Shown here one piece after another: positions 25,797 to 34,467 of a DNA stretch of 64,000 nt. The notes below the pieces were generated by a model. It was not told where the DNA came from. It was given only the letters and a program-made list of their open reading frames with translations, and did not search any database. The DNA is taken from positions 434,001 through 498,000 of the forward strand of contig CAVVAR010000012.1 in assembly GCA_963746315.1 (NCBI GenBank). Direction: 5' to 3'. The stretch is from Ga0077555 sp963746315. GTDB lineage: Bacteria > Pseudomonadota > Alphaproteobacteria > Rhizobiales > Hyphomicrobiaceae. The number at the start of each line of letters is the position of its first letter. Within the stretch, counting starts at the first letter, position 1. A program made the position numbers and the translations under genes.

Positions 25797-25880
25797 ATTA
25801 TCCGATTTCGATTGCGACACTTCTGCGGTTTATGCAGGTCGATCCGTTTTAACTGGTCGTTCAAGGTGCACGCCTAGGAT
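25797..25880 (+). promoter_or_regulatory. Pilin promoter, copy 5, with upstream ATTATCC element
   Basis: ATTATCC at 25797-25803, TTAACTGGTCGTTCA from 25849 and TAGGAT at 25875-25880. The 26-nt internal spacing is kept although the pilin gene behind it has diverged. Confidence 0.55.
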
Positions 25881-25962
25881 GCAGACGCCGACGGAAGAAG
25901 CCGGCAGCCGGATAGAAGCGACGACAACAAGCCCGCAGTGTCGAATTGGGAGTACCCTAGTG

Positions 25963-26130
25963 ATGAAAGTCCTCGTGAAATTCGCCAAGTGCGAGTTTGG
26001 CGCCACGGCGATCGAGTATGGCCTGATTGCGGCGCTCCTCAGCGTTGCCAGCATTGCCGCGATTTCGAATGTCAGCTCCGAGCTGCAAGGCACCTTCAAC
26101 GAGGCCGCCAGCACCATGGCAGCGCGCTGA
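25963..26130 (+). CDS. Flp pilin, copy 5 (divergent)
   Basis: A 55-residue prepilin with the same leader layout (KVLVKFAKCEFG) and GATAIEYGLIAALL, but a changed second half (SVASIAAISNVSSELQG, tail ending AAR). It has the same processing site and an upstream region like the others. It is probably an older paralogue that makes a distinct minor or alternative subunit. Confidence 0.92.
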   Translation: MKVLVKFAKCEFGATAIEYGLIAALLSVASIAAISNVSSELQGTFNEAASTMAAR

Positions 26131-26324
26131 GCTTGATCCGTCGCGACTTTTACCCGTCGCGACGGCCATCGCCGACGCTCTGCAAGGCATAGCACAGTCG
26201 GGCGGTTGGCCTGGGCCCTCCGCCCCGCACCCGCTGGTGCTCGCCTTGCCGTCGCTTGTGATCGCGAAGCGCGAGCCCGAACGCCGGTTCGCGCGCTTGA
26301 GCGCGTTTGCGCGGGGGAGGCCCA

Positions 26325-26495
26325 GTGATCGGCCGGATTTCATGGTTTTGGCGCGATCAGTGCGGCTCGGTATCCATCGAGTATGGAATGATCGCCATTT
26401 TGATCTCGCTCGGGATCATCGGCGTTTCGCAATTGATCGCGCTCGATCTCGCCTCCATTTTTGCCGACGCGCAGGCAGGCCTCGCAAACAGATGA
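26325..26495 (+). CDS. Flp-like pilin, copy 6 (most divergent)
   Basis: A 56-residue prepilin read from GTG 26325, 4 nt after GGGGGAGG. The leader IGRISWFWRDQCG ends in Gly14. SVSIEYGMIAILISLG carries Glu at +5 and Tyr. The tail ends in GLANR like copies 1-4. It has no copy of the TTAA/TAGGAT promoter, so it is probably transcribed differently, perhaps with cpaA. A GTG start may lower its expression. A minor-pilin role is possible. Confidence 0.85.
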   Translation: MIGRISWFWRDQCGSVSIEYGMIAILISLGIIGVSQLIALDLASIFADAQAGLANR

Positions 26496-26647
26496 GCGGT
26501 GGCCGGCTGGCTGCCCTGGATTATCCGTCCGCGAGGCCCTCGCAACACCTGCGCGACCCGCTCTTAAGCCTCGCTTTACCGACCTCGCATAGTCTGTTCC
26601 TGTCCGTTCGCGCCACAGTGTTGTGGCCCAGATAGTGGTGCGTCGCA

Positions 26648-27151
26648 GTGCTCGAGTTCTTGCTCTTCCTGTCGTTTCCGGCCGCGATGGCTTTCGCGGG
26701 CGCGATGGATCTCTTCACGATGACCATCCCGAACCGGATCTCGATCGGCCTCATCCTGGCCTTCGTCGTCGCGGCTGCAATGGCGCCCCTCGGCTGGCCC
26801 GAGCTGGCGAGCCATGTCGGCGCCGGCCTTCTCATGCTCGTTGTCGGTATCGCGCTCTTCGCCTGCGGCTTTCTTGGCGGCGGTGACGCCAAGCTTCTGG
26901 CGGCCGCGGCGCTTTGGTTCGGCTTCGAGGGCCTGCTCCAGTATCTCGTCCTCGTGTCGATCTGCGGCGGTCTGCTTGTCCTCGCGATTCTCCTCTACCG
27001 CAGCATGACGCCGCCGCTCTGGCTCTGCCGCCAGGAGTGGGCCATGCGCCTCCACACCAAGGCGGGCGGCGTTCCCTACGGCATCGCTCTCGCTGCCGGT
27101 GGCCTGTGGCTCTATCCGTCGACGCCTTGGCTGCAGAGCTTCGCCGTCTGA
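26648..27151 (+). CDS. cpaA: Prepilin peptidase CpaA
   Basis: A 167-residue type IV (A24) aspartic prepilin peptidase of the inner membrane that cleaves the Flp leaders. Catalytic aspartates are Asp21 (AMDLFTMTIPNR) and Asp80 in FLGGGDAKLLAA (GxGD). About five or six membrane helices are visible. It lacks the N-methylation domain of PilD, as is normal for CpaA. The start is GTG at 26648. It is the first gene of the cpa block after the pilin array. Confidence 0.95.
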   Translation: MLEFLLFLSFPAAMAFAGAMDLFTMTIPNRISIGLILAFVVAAAMAPLGWPELASHVGAGLLMLVVGIALFACGFLGGGDAKLLAAAALWFGFEGLLQYLVLVSICGGLLVLAILLYRSMTPPLWLCRQEWAMRLHTKAGGVPYGIALAAGGLWLYPSTPWLQSFAV

Positions 27152-27322
27152 CGGCGCGGCGGCCTTCCCGGTAGCCGTTGGTGCTCTCGACCGCGTGACC
27201 CGTGCCATTTTCGCGCCACAATGGACTCCGTTGGAGCAGCGATTAACTGGGCATTGACATTTCTCGCGCACAGTCCGTTTCACGCTCCCCGCCAATTCGG
27301 GACCTGAAAGGACTTTTGCGTC

Positions 27323-28123
27323 ATGAAGCGAGCACAGCTCATCGGCATCGCGATTGCTGGCGTCTGCGGCCTTGGCGCCTTCTTTCTCGCGAAGGGCATC
27401 GTCGTCAAGCCGCGCGAGATCAAGGTGGAAACCCAGACGAACACCACCGAGGTGCTCGTCGCCCGCGCCGGCATCTCCCTCGGCCAGATCACGACGGAGT
27501 CCTCGTTCCGCTGGCAGTCCTGGCCCCAGGACGCCGTGCCCCCCGGCTCCGTGACGCGCTCTCCCGGCGGCTCTTCGTCAGGCATGCGCCCCTTTGTCGG
27601 CGCCATCGCTCGTACGCCCATCCTCACGGGCGAGCCGATCACCAAGGTCAAGCTCGTCAGCGCCAAGGAGGGCGGGGTCCTCGCCGCGATCCTTCCCGAG
27701 GGCATGCGCGCCGTCTCCGTCATGATCCGCGACGAGCACCTCGCGGCCGGCAAGCTGATCCTTCCCAATGACCGCGTCGATGTCATCCTGATCCGCAAGC
27801 AGCGCAGCCGCTCGGGCGGCGAGGAGACGTCGAGCGAGACCATCTTCCGCGACATCCGCGTGCTCGCCATCGGCCAGCGCATCGAGATCAAGGAAGGCCA
27901 GAAGAACGCCGACGGCAATACGGCGACGCTGGAGCTGTCGCCCGAGGAGGCGGAGGAGCTCGTCCTCGCCCGCTCGAAGGGCGAGATTACGCTGGCCCTG
28001 CGCTCGATCGCCGACTTCAACAAGGGCGACAACGGCGCGAGCACGAAAAAGGACGCCAAGTCATCGAGCACGGTCAAGGTGCTGCGCTACGGCGTGAAGT
28101 CCCGCTCTTATGGTGTGAACTGA
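27323..28123 (+). CDS. cpaB: Flp pilus assembly protein CpaB (RcpC)
   Basis: A 266-residue protein with one N-terminal membrane helix (about 7-27) and a periplasmic SAF domain beginning near residue 44 (EVLVARAGISLGQ). The following region (LPEGMRAVSVMIRDE, LPNDRVDVILI) is typical of CpaB. It supports secretin assembly in the periplasm. It lies upstream of cpaC in the usual order, with a 99-nt gap. Confidence 0.94.
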   Translation: MKRAQLIGIAIAGVCGLGAFFLAKGIVVKPREIKVETQTNTTEVLVARAGISLGQITTESSFRWQSWPQDAVPPGSVTRSPGGSSSGMRPFVGAIARTPILTGEPITKVKLVSAKEGGVLAAILPEGMRAVSVMIRDEHLAAGKLILPNDRVDVILIRKQRSRSGGEETSSETIFRDIRVLAIGQRIEIKEGQKNADGNTATLELSPEEAEELVLARSKGEITLALRSIADFNKGDNGASTKKDAKSSSTVKVLRYGVKSRSYGVN

Positions 28124-28222
28124 ACTGAGTTCCCTGCTCGGGCGAAAGCTCGTGTGAGACTGTGTCGAAGTTGCGTACGCGTCTGTCCGTGCTCCCGGTA
28201 GCTCGTCAGAAAGCTTGAAACC

Positions 28223-29827
28223 ATGCGCAACTACTCGATTAAGTCTTATGGCGCCGCTATCGCCGGGCTGACCGGTCTCGTGGCACACATGCTCCTCGCC
28301 CCATCGGTCGAGGCGAGCGATCCTTCCGCTCGCCGCAATATCCGCCCGGTGGCGGCCCATACCGCATTCGATCCCCATCACCAGTCGATCCTCCGCCTGA
28401 GTGAGCGCGACGCATTTCCGCTCCATCGCAGCATCAAGATCGGGCGCAACAAATCCTTGATGATCGAGGTTCCTCACGAGCTGAGGGACGTCATCGTGTC
28501 GAGCCCCGACATCGTCGACGCCGTCGTGCAGAGCTCGAATCGCGTCTACCTGATCGGCAAGAAGTTCGGCCAGGCCAACGCCTTCTTCTTCGACGGCACC
28601 GGGCAGCAGATCGCCACCTTCGAGATCATCGTCGAGCACGACACCACTGTTCTCGACACGCTCTTCAAGCGCCTCCTGCCCGGCTCCAACATCAAGACCG
28701 AGGTTCTGAACGAGACGGTGATCCTCACTGGCAGCGTTCGCAACCCGGCCGATGCCTCGCGCGCCGCCGACATCGCGAGCCGCTTCATCACCACACCGAC
28801 GGCCGAGGCCAACGATCGTCACACCAAGAAGGTGATCAACCTTCTCCAGGTCGAGGCCGAGGAGCAGGTCATGCTCCGCGTCAAGGTTGCCGAGGTCGAA
28901 CGTTCCGTGCTGAAGCAGTTCGGTATCAATCTCGGCGCCGAGCTGAACATCGGCAACTTCGCCACCGGGATTATGACGAACAATGCGCTGCCGCTAACCA
29001 CTGTCGCCGGCCTCGGCGGCATGACGCAGGCATTTCGAGACTCGACCCTTCCGATCGGAAGGGGGTGCGATGTCGCATCACCTGACGGCGTATCGGGCCG
29101 AGCTGACAGCTTCATAACCTCCGGCCTCGTCGGGGTGTGGGGCACGGGAAGCAACTGCGTCGGTCATGCGCTCAAGGCCCTCGAGCGTAACGGTCTCGTC
29201 AAGACGCTCGCAGAGCCGAATCTCACGGCCATATCGGGCAAATCGGCCAAGTTCCTCGCTGGCGGCGAGTATCCGGTCCCCGTCTCGGCTGACAACGGCC
29301 AGATCGGTATCTCGTTCAAAGAGTTCGGCGTTAGCGTCGCCTTCACACCGATCGTCCTCTCAGAGGGCCGCATCAACCTGAAGATCGAGACCGAGGTGTC
29401 CGAGCTTTCGGATGCAGGCTCGGTTCAGCTTGCCGGTGTCGGCATCCCGGCTCTCAAGAAGCGCAAGGCCAGCTCCACTGTCGAGTTGCCCTCGGGCGGC
29501 ACGCTCGCCATGGCCGGCCTGATCTCTGAGGATACGCGGAAGAACATCGATGGGTTGCCCGGCCTCAAAGACCTTCCCGTGCTCGGCACACTCTTCCGCA
29601 GTCAGGACTTCATCAAGAAGGAGACGGAGCTCGTCATCATGGTCACGCCCTATCTCGCCCGGCCGAATGCCATGCGGAACATGGCGCGTCCGACGGATGG
29701 CCTGGCGACCGCCTCCGATCTCAAGACCAACATTCTCGGCCATATGAACCGTGTCTACGGCAAGAACGTGCCCACCGAGGCCCAGGGCGGCCTGAAGGAC
29801 GGCACCATCGGCTTCATCGTCGACTAA
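28223..29827 (+). CDS. cpaC: Secretin CpaC (RcpA) of the Tad pilus
   Basis: Outer-membrane secretin, 534 residues. A signal-like N-terminus is followed by the pilus-formation N-domain (about 70-150, SLMIEVPHELRDVIVSSPDI, VYLIGKKFGQANAFF). A BON/short linker domain comes next (about 155-200), and the secretin beta-barrel domain (about 300-480) has KTLAEPNLTAISGKSAKFLA, GISFKEFGVSVAFTPIV and the C-terminal LFRSQDF and ELVIMVTPYLARP blocks. It forms the outer-membrane pore for the pilus. Confidence 0.96.
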   Translation: MRNYSIKSYGAAIAGLTGLVAHMLLAPSVEASDPSARRNIRPVAAHTAFDPHHQSILRLSERDAFPLHRSIKIGRNKSLMIEVPHELRDVIVSSPDIVDAVVQSSNRVYLIGKKFGQANAFFFDGTGQQIATFEIIVEHDTTVLDTLFKRLLPGSNIKTEVLNETVILTGSVRNPADASRAADIASRFITTPTAEANDRHTKKVINLLQVEAEEQVMLRVKVAEVERSVLKQFGINLGAELNIGNFATGIMTNNALPLTTVAGLGGMTQAFRDSTLPIGRGCDVASPDGVSGRADSFITSGLVGVWGTGSNCVGHALKALERNGLVKTLAEPNLTAISGKSAKFLAGGEYPVPVSADNGQIGISFKEFGVSVAFTPIVLSEGRINLKIETEVSELSDAGSVQLAGVGIPALKKRKASSTVELPSGGTLAMAGLISEDTRKNIDGLPGLKDLPVLGTLFRSQDFIKKETELVIMVTPYLARPNAMRNMARPTDGLATASDLKTNILGHMNRVYGKNVPTEAQGGLKDGTIGFIVD

Positions 29828-29850
29828 GGCCAGAGTGCCGGAGATAAACC

Positions 29851-30591
29851 ATGACCACCTCAAGCATGAAAACCAAGCTCCCCCGCCTGGCCCGCCTCTC
29901 TACGATGGGTGCAGCCTCGGCACTGACGGCCCTCCTGCTGGCCGGTTGCTCCAACGGAATGGAGCCGGGCGGCCACGTCGCCGGCTGGGCGATGATCAGC
30001 CCCGATCAGCGCCATCCGATCATCGTGTCGGAGCAGCCGTCCACCCATTCGGTCCGCGTCGCACGCGGCTCGGATGGCCTCTCGCCTCACCAGCGGGCGG
30101 GGATCGCTGATTTCATCGGCCGTTACCGCGGTGCCGATGCCGGCAACAGCAGTCTGGCGATCGCGGTGCCCTCCGGGTCCGTCAACGAGATCTCGGCACT
30201 CAAGGCCGTCGCCGACGCGCGCGAGATCGCTCGTGACATGGGGATCGACGACAGCCGCGTCTCGGTCAGTCCGTACCGCGCCGGCGGCGACCGCGATCCC
30301 GCGATCCGCATCTCCTACACGCGTTACGTGGCGGAAGCGCCCGAGTGCGGCATCTGGCCGACCAATGTCGGCGACGACGCCCGCAACATGCCGCATCCGA
30401 ACCTCGGCTGCGCCACCCAGCGGAACTTCGCGATGCAGGTGGCGAACCCCGCCGATCTGCTCGGTCCGCGCACCATGACGCCCGCCACTGGCGAGCGCCG
30501 GGACGCCCGTTGGGAGAAGTTTAACAAAGGCGAGACGACAGTGGCGAAGAAGGATCAGGACGAGCGCGCCTCGACCAAAGGCGACAACTGA
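29851..30591 (+). CDS. cpaD: Pilus assembly lipoprotein CpaD
   Basis: A 246-residue protein. The signal peptide ends in the lipobox LLAGC with Cys33. The CpaD domain follows, with the SVSPYRAGGDRDPAIRISYT strand region and ECGIWPTNVG ... HPNLGCATQRNFAMQVANP, typical of the family. It is probably anchored in the outer membrane next to CpaC. The C-terminal 35 residues are Lys/Asp-rich and low-complexity. Confidence 0.93.
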   Translation: MTTSSMKTKLPRLARLSTMGAASALTALLLAGCSNGMEPGGHVAGWAMISPDQRHPIIVSEQPSTHSVRVARGSDGLSPHQRAGIADFIGRYRGADAGNSSLAIAVPSGSVNEISALKAVADAREIARDMGIDDSRVSVSPYRAGGDRDPAIRISYTRYVAEAPECGIWPTNVGDDARNMPHPNLGCATQRNFAMQVANPADLLGPRTMTPATGERRDARWEKFNKGETTVAKKDQDERASTKGDN

Positions 30592-30624
30592 TCGGACCGG
30601 ATGAAGAGCAAGGAAGCGCACGCC

Positions 30625-31905
30625 ATGGCTGCAGAGGCAACGAGCCGCGAGCTCGCGATGATCGGCGAGGACGGTCAAGACGGAATGCGGGCCGACCGGG
30701 CTCGCCCCATTCCGCGAATTTCGATCCAGGCATTCTGTGAGGATCCGTCGACGGCCGAGTCCGTCCAAGTGGCCGCCGACGACCGACGCCTCGCAAAGGC
30801 GCACGTGTCGGTCCACATGGGCGGCATCGAGGCCGCGGTCGCCCACTATCAGGAAAGCCCGACGCCGAACCTGATCGTGATCGAATCGTCCCTGCGCTCG
30901 CATGAGCTGCTGGGCCAGCTCGATCGTCTGGCCGAGAGCTGCGACGCAGGCACCAAGGTGGTCGTCGTCGGGTCGGCCAACGACGTGCTGCTCTATCGCG
31001 AGCTCCTGAAGCGCGGCGTCGCCGAATACCTGATCGCGCCCATCTCGCCGATGCAGATGATGGAGTCGATCTCCAACCTCTACAACGATCCGAACGCCGA
31101 TCCCGTCGGTCACGTCTTTGCCTTCATCGGTGCCAAGGGCGGCATCGGCTCCTCCACCGTCTGCCACAATGTGTCGTGGTGCATGTCGGAGCTCTTGAAG
31201 GCGAGCGTCGTGATCGCCGACCTCGATCTCGCGTTCGGCACCGCCGGCCTGGACTTCAATCAGGACCCGGTGCAGGGCATCGCCGAGGCCCTCGGCAGCC
31301 CCGAGCGCCTCGACGAGGTGCTGCTCGATCGCCTACTGACCAAGTGCTCCGAGCATCTGTCGATCTTCGCGGCCCCGGGCACGCTCGATCGCGACTACGA
31401 CCTGACGGCGGACAGCTGCGACATCGTCCTCGACGTCGTGCGCCAGAACGTACCTTACGTGACGGTCGATCTGCCCCACGTCTGGACGTCCTGGTCGAAG
31501 CGCATCCTGACCCAGGCCGACGAGATCATCGTAACCGCGACGCCCGATCTCGCCAGCCTGCGCAACACCAAGAACCTGGTCGATCTGTTGAAGCAGGTGC
31601 GCCAGAACGATCGTCTCCCGCACCTGGTGGTCAACATGCAGGGCGTGCCCAAGCGGCCCGAGATCCCGATCAAGGATTTCGAGGCGGCGCTCGACCTCAA
31701 GGCTTGCGCGGTCATCGAGTTCGACGCCGAGACGTTCGGCCAGGCCGCCAACAACGGCCAGATGGTCGAGGAAATGTCGGCCAAGGCGAAGTCGGTTCAG
31801 AACTTCCGCGACATCGCGATGACCATCTCGGGTCGCCGCGAGCACAAGGTCGAGAAGAAGTCGGCCCTGGGGCCCCTCCTCGAGCGTTTCAAGATCAAGC
31901 GGTAA
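30625..31905 (+). CDS. cpaE: CpaE/TadZ, ParA-like pilus localisation ATPase
   Basis: About 426 residues. The N-terminal half (about 30-160) is a receiver-like domain (LIVIESSLR, GTKVVVVGSANDVLLYRELL). The C-terminal half is a MinD/ParA-type ATPase with the deviant P-loop FIGAKGGIGSSTVCHN and IADLDLAFGTAGLDFNQDP. It places the Tad machine, often at a pole. ATG 30625 is preferred because AAGGA lies 10 nt upstream; ATG 30601 in the same frame would add 8 residues. Twelve nt separate it from cpaF. Confidence 0.95.
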   Translation: MAAEATSRELAMIGEDGQDGMRADRARPIPRISIQAFCEDPSTAESVQVAADDRRLAKAHVSVHMGGIEAAVAHYQESPTPNLIVIESSLRSHELLGQLDRLAESCDAGTKVVVVGSANDVLLYRELLKRGVAEYLIAPISPMQMMESISNLYNDPNADPVGHVFAFIGAKGGIGSSTVCHNVSWCMSELLKASVVIADLDLAFGTAGLDFNQDPVQGIAEALGSPERLDEVLLDRLLTKCSEHLSIFAAPGTLDRDYDLTADSCDIVLDVVRQNVPYVTVDLPHVWTSWSKRILTQADEIIVTATPDLASLRNTKNLVDLLKQVRQNDRLPHLVVNMQGVPKRPEIPIKDFEAALDLKACAVIEFDAETFGQAANNGQMVEEMSAKAKSVQNFRDIAMTISGRREHKVEKKSALGPLLERFKIKR

Positions 31906-31917
31906 GGAACCCTGGCG

Positions 31918-33390
31918 ATGTTCGGAAGGCGATCCAACGAGGCAGGGGCACCCAAGCGCCCCGTGGCTCAGCAAGCCGCGCCCCAGGCGCCTGCCAAGAC
32001 GGGTGCCGAGCCGAAGCCGGCCGCGGCGGCTCCTCCGCCGCCGCGCCCCGAGCCGGTCGAGCCGCAGCGCAAGCACTCGGAGGAGTACTACGACGTCAAG
32101 ACGACGGTCTTCAACGCCCTGATCGACACCATCGATCTGACGCAGCTCGCCAAGCTCGAGGCAGCCGCCGCGCGTGAGGAGATCCGCGACATCGTCAGCG
32201 AGATCATCCAGCTGAAGAACGTCGTCATGTCGATCGCGGAGCAGGAGGAGCTCCTCGAGGATATCTGCAACGACGTGCTCGGCTACGGTCCGCTCGAGCC
32301 GCTTCTGGCACGTGACGACATCGCCGACATCATGGTCAACGGTGCCCAGACGACCTTCATCGAGGTGAATGGTAAGGTTCAGAAGACGGGCGTGCGATTT
32401 GCCGACAACGCCCAGCTGATGAACATCTGCCAGCGCATCGTGAGCCAGGTCGGCCGCCGCGTCGACGAATCGAGCCCGATCTGCGACGCGCGTCTGCCGG
32501 ACGGCTCGCGTGTCAACGTCATCGCGCCGCCGCTCGCCATCGACGGCCCCGCACTCACCATTCGCAAGTTCAAGAAGGACCGCCTGCGTCTCGAGCAGCT
32601 GGTCAAGTTCGGCTCGATCTCGCCCGCCGGCAAGACGCTTCTCGAGATCATCGGTCGCGTCCGCTGCAACATTATCGTCTCGGGCGGCACGGGCTCGGGC
32701 AAGACGACGCTACTCAACTGCTTGACGGGCTCCATCGATACCGACGAGCGCATCATCACCTGCGAGGACTCGGCGGAGCTGCAGCTCCAGCAGCCGCACG
32801 TTGTCCGCCTCGAGACCCGCCCCCCGAACCTCGAGGGCGAAGGTCAGATCACCATGCGCGAGCTGGTCAGGAACTGCCTTCGTATGCGTCCCGAGCGGAT
32901 CATCGTCGGCGAGGTGCGCGGACCCGAGGCATTCGATCTTCTGCAGGCCATGAACACGGGCCACGACGGCTCGATGGGCACGCTGCACGCCAACAGCCCG
33001 CGCGAAGCCATCAGCCGTATGGAATCGATGATCATGATGGGCGGGTTCTCGCTGCCCACCAAGACCATCCGCGAGATGATCACCGGCTCCGTCGACATCA
33101 TCGTCCAGGCCTCTCGCCTCAGGGACGGCTCGCGAAAGATCACCCACGTCACCGAGGTGGTCGGCATGGAAGGCGATGTCGTGACGCTGCAGAACCTGCT
33201 CGTCTACGACATCACCGGCGAGGACACCAACGGCAAGATCATCGGCCGCCACCGCTCGACCGGCATTGCACGTCCCCGCTTCTGGGAGCGGGCCGAGTAC
33301 TACGGCGAGACCGAGCGTCTGACCCAGGCACTCGCCTCGAGCGAGGTCCGTGACGAGTATGGCAACACGATAGGTGAGCAACATGGCTGA
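31918..33390 (+). CDS. cpaF: Pilus secretion ATPase CpaF (TadA)
   Basis: A 490-residue hexameric ATPase that powers pilus extension and retraction. A Pro/Ala-rich N-terminus (about 1-60) is followed by the N-domain and the GSPII_E core. This has Walker A SGGTGSGKTTLLN (about 256-264), the Asp box TCEDSAELQ, Walker B RIIVGEVRGPEA and the His box MNTGHDGSMGTLHANSPREA. All motifs are intact. tadB overlaps its last codons. Confidence 0.97.
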   Translation: MFGRRSNEAGAPKRPVAQQAAPQAPAKTGAEPKPAAAAPPPPRPEPVEPQRKHSEEYYDVKTTVFNALIDTIDLTQLAKLEAAAAREEIRDIVSEIIQLKNVVMSIAEQEELLEDICNDVLGYGPLEPLLARDDIADIMVNGAQTTFIEVNGKVQKTGVRFADNAQLMNICQRIVSQVGRRVDESSPICDARLPDGSRVNVIAPPLAIDGPALTIRKFKKDRLRLEQLVKFGSISPAGKTLLEIIGRVRCNIIVSGGTGSGKTTLLNCLTGSIDTDERIITCEDSAELQLQQPHVVRLETRPPNLEGEGQITMRELVRNCLRMRPERIIVGEVRGPEAFDLLQAMNTGHDGSMGTLHANSPREAISRMESMIMMGGFSLPTKTIREMITGSVDIIVQASRLRDGSRKITHVTEVVGMEGDVVTLQNLLVYDITGEDTNGKIIGRHRSTGIARPRFWERAEYYGETERLTQALASSEVRDEYGNTIGEQHG

Positions 33391-34393
33391 GCTATCGCCC
33401 GAAATGCTGCAGCTCCTGCTCGGCGCCATCATTGCGGTGTCGGCCGGCGCAGTCATTTATCTTTTCGTCAATCCCTATCTCTCCGGCGAGGTGCAGCGCG
33501 ACAAGCGCATGCAAGGCGTCACCGAGAGCCGGGCCAAGCGGGGGCAGGCCCGGACTCGCGACGACGAGCTCCAGAGCCGGCGCAAGCAGGTTGCCGACTC
33601 TCTGAAGGAGATCGAGGATCGCCAGAAGGCGCGCGAGAAGATCACGCTGCGCTTGCGCTTGCAGCGGGCCGGTCTCGACATCACGCCCAACGCTTTCTGG
33701 ATCGCGAGCGGCGTCGTCGGCCTCATCGTGGGCGGACTGACATTCTATTCGACGCCCGGAATGGCACAGAGGCCCCTGATCTCACTGGCCGCCGTGTTCG
33801 TCGGGGCATTCGGCCTGCCGCGCTGGGCACTCGGAATGATGACGAAGAAGCGCCAGGCGAAGTTCACCAACGAGTTCGCCAACGCGATCGACGTTATCGT
33901 GCGCGGCGTCAAGTCGGGCCTGCCGCTCAACGAATGTCTCGGCATCATCGCCCGCGAGAGCCCGTCGCCGATCCGCGAGGAGTTCCAGGACATCGTCGAG
34001 CAAAGCCGCGTCGGCGTGCCACTTCAGGAATGCTTCGAGCGTATCATGCAGCGCATGCCGCTCCCTGAGGTGAAGTTCTTCGCGATCGTCATCGGCATTC
34101 AGCAGCAGGCCGGCGGCAACCTGTCCGAGGCGCTTGGTAACCTGTCGGGCGTGCTGCGTGACAGAAAGCGGCTGACCCAGAAGGTGGGCGCGCTCTCGGC
34201 CGAGGCCAAGGCCTCTGCCGCGGTGTTGGGCTCGCTGCCGCCTCTCGTCATGACCATGGTCTACGTCACGACGCCCAACTACATCATGCTGCTTTTCACG
34301 ACGAAAACCGGCCAGTTCATGCTGATGGCCGCTGCGATGTGGATGACCTGCGGCATCCTCGTGATGCGCAAGATGATCAACTTCAAGTACTGA
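33383..34393 (+). CDS. tadB: Tad inner-membrane platform protein TadB
   Basis: About 336 residues. An N-terminal membrane helix (about 10-30), then a basic charged stretch, two helices near 95-140, a GspF/T2SSF cytoplasmic domain (about 145-270; NAIDVIVRGVKSGLPLNECL, IQQQAGGNLSEALGNLSGVL) and two helices at the C-terminus. It overlaps the end of cpaF. ATG 33383 follows AGGTGAG, while GTG 33374 is a weaker alternative. It works with TadC as the polytopic platform below the pilus. Confidence 0.95.
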   Translation: MAELSPEMLQLLLGAIIAVSAGAVIYLFVNPYLSGEVQRDKRMQGVTESRAKRGQARTRDDELQSRRKQVADSLKEIEDRQKAREKITLRLRLQRAGLDITPNAFWIASGVVGLIVGGLTFYSTPGMAQRPLISLAAVFVGAFGLPRWALGMMTKKRQAKFTNEFANAIDVIVRGVKSGLPLNECLGIIARESPSPIREEFQDIVEQSRVGVPLQECFERIMQRMPLPEVKFFAIVIGIQQQAGGNLSEALGNLSGVLRDRKRLTQKVGALSAEAKASAAVLGSLPPLVMTMVYVTTPNYIMLLFTTKTGQFMLMAAAMWMTCGILVMRKMINFKY

Positions 34394-34467
34394 GCCGACC
34401 CCGTGCGGCCGCATCGTGCGGCTGCACGGTAAGGGCCAGGGACCATTTGAACGAGACGAGGCGAGCC

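Noticed and set aside
23909..26130. The pilin repeats as a CRISPR-like or satellite array
   Set aside because: The repeat units are 475-507 nt and contain intact genes, promoters and terminators; there are no short repeats with unique spacers.
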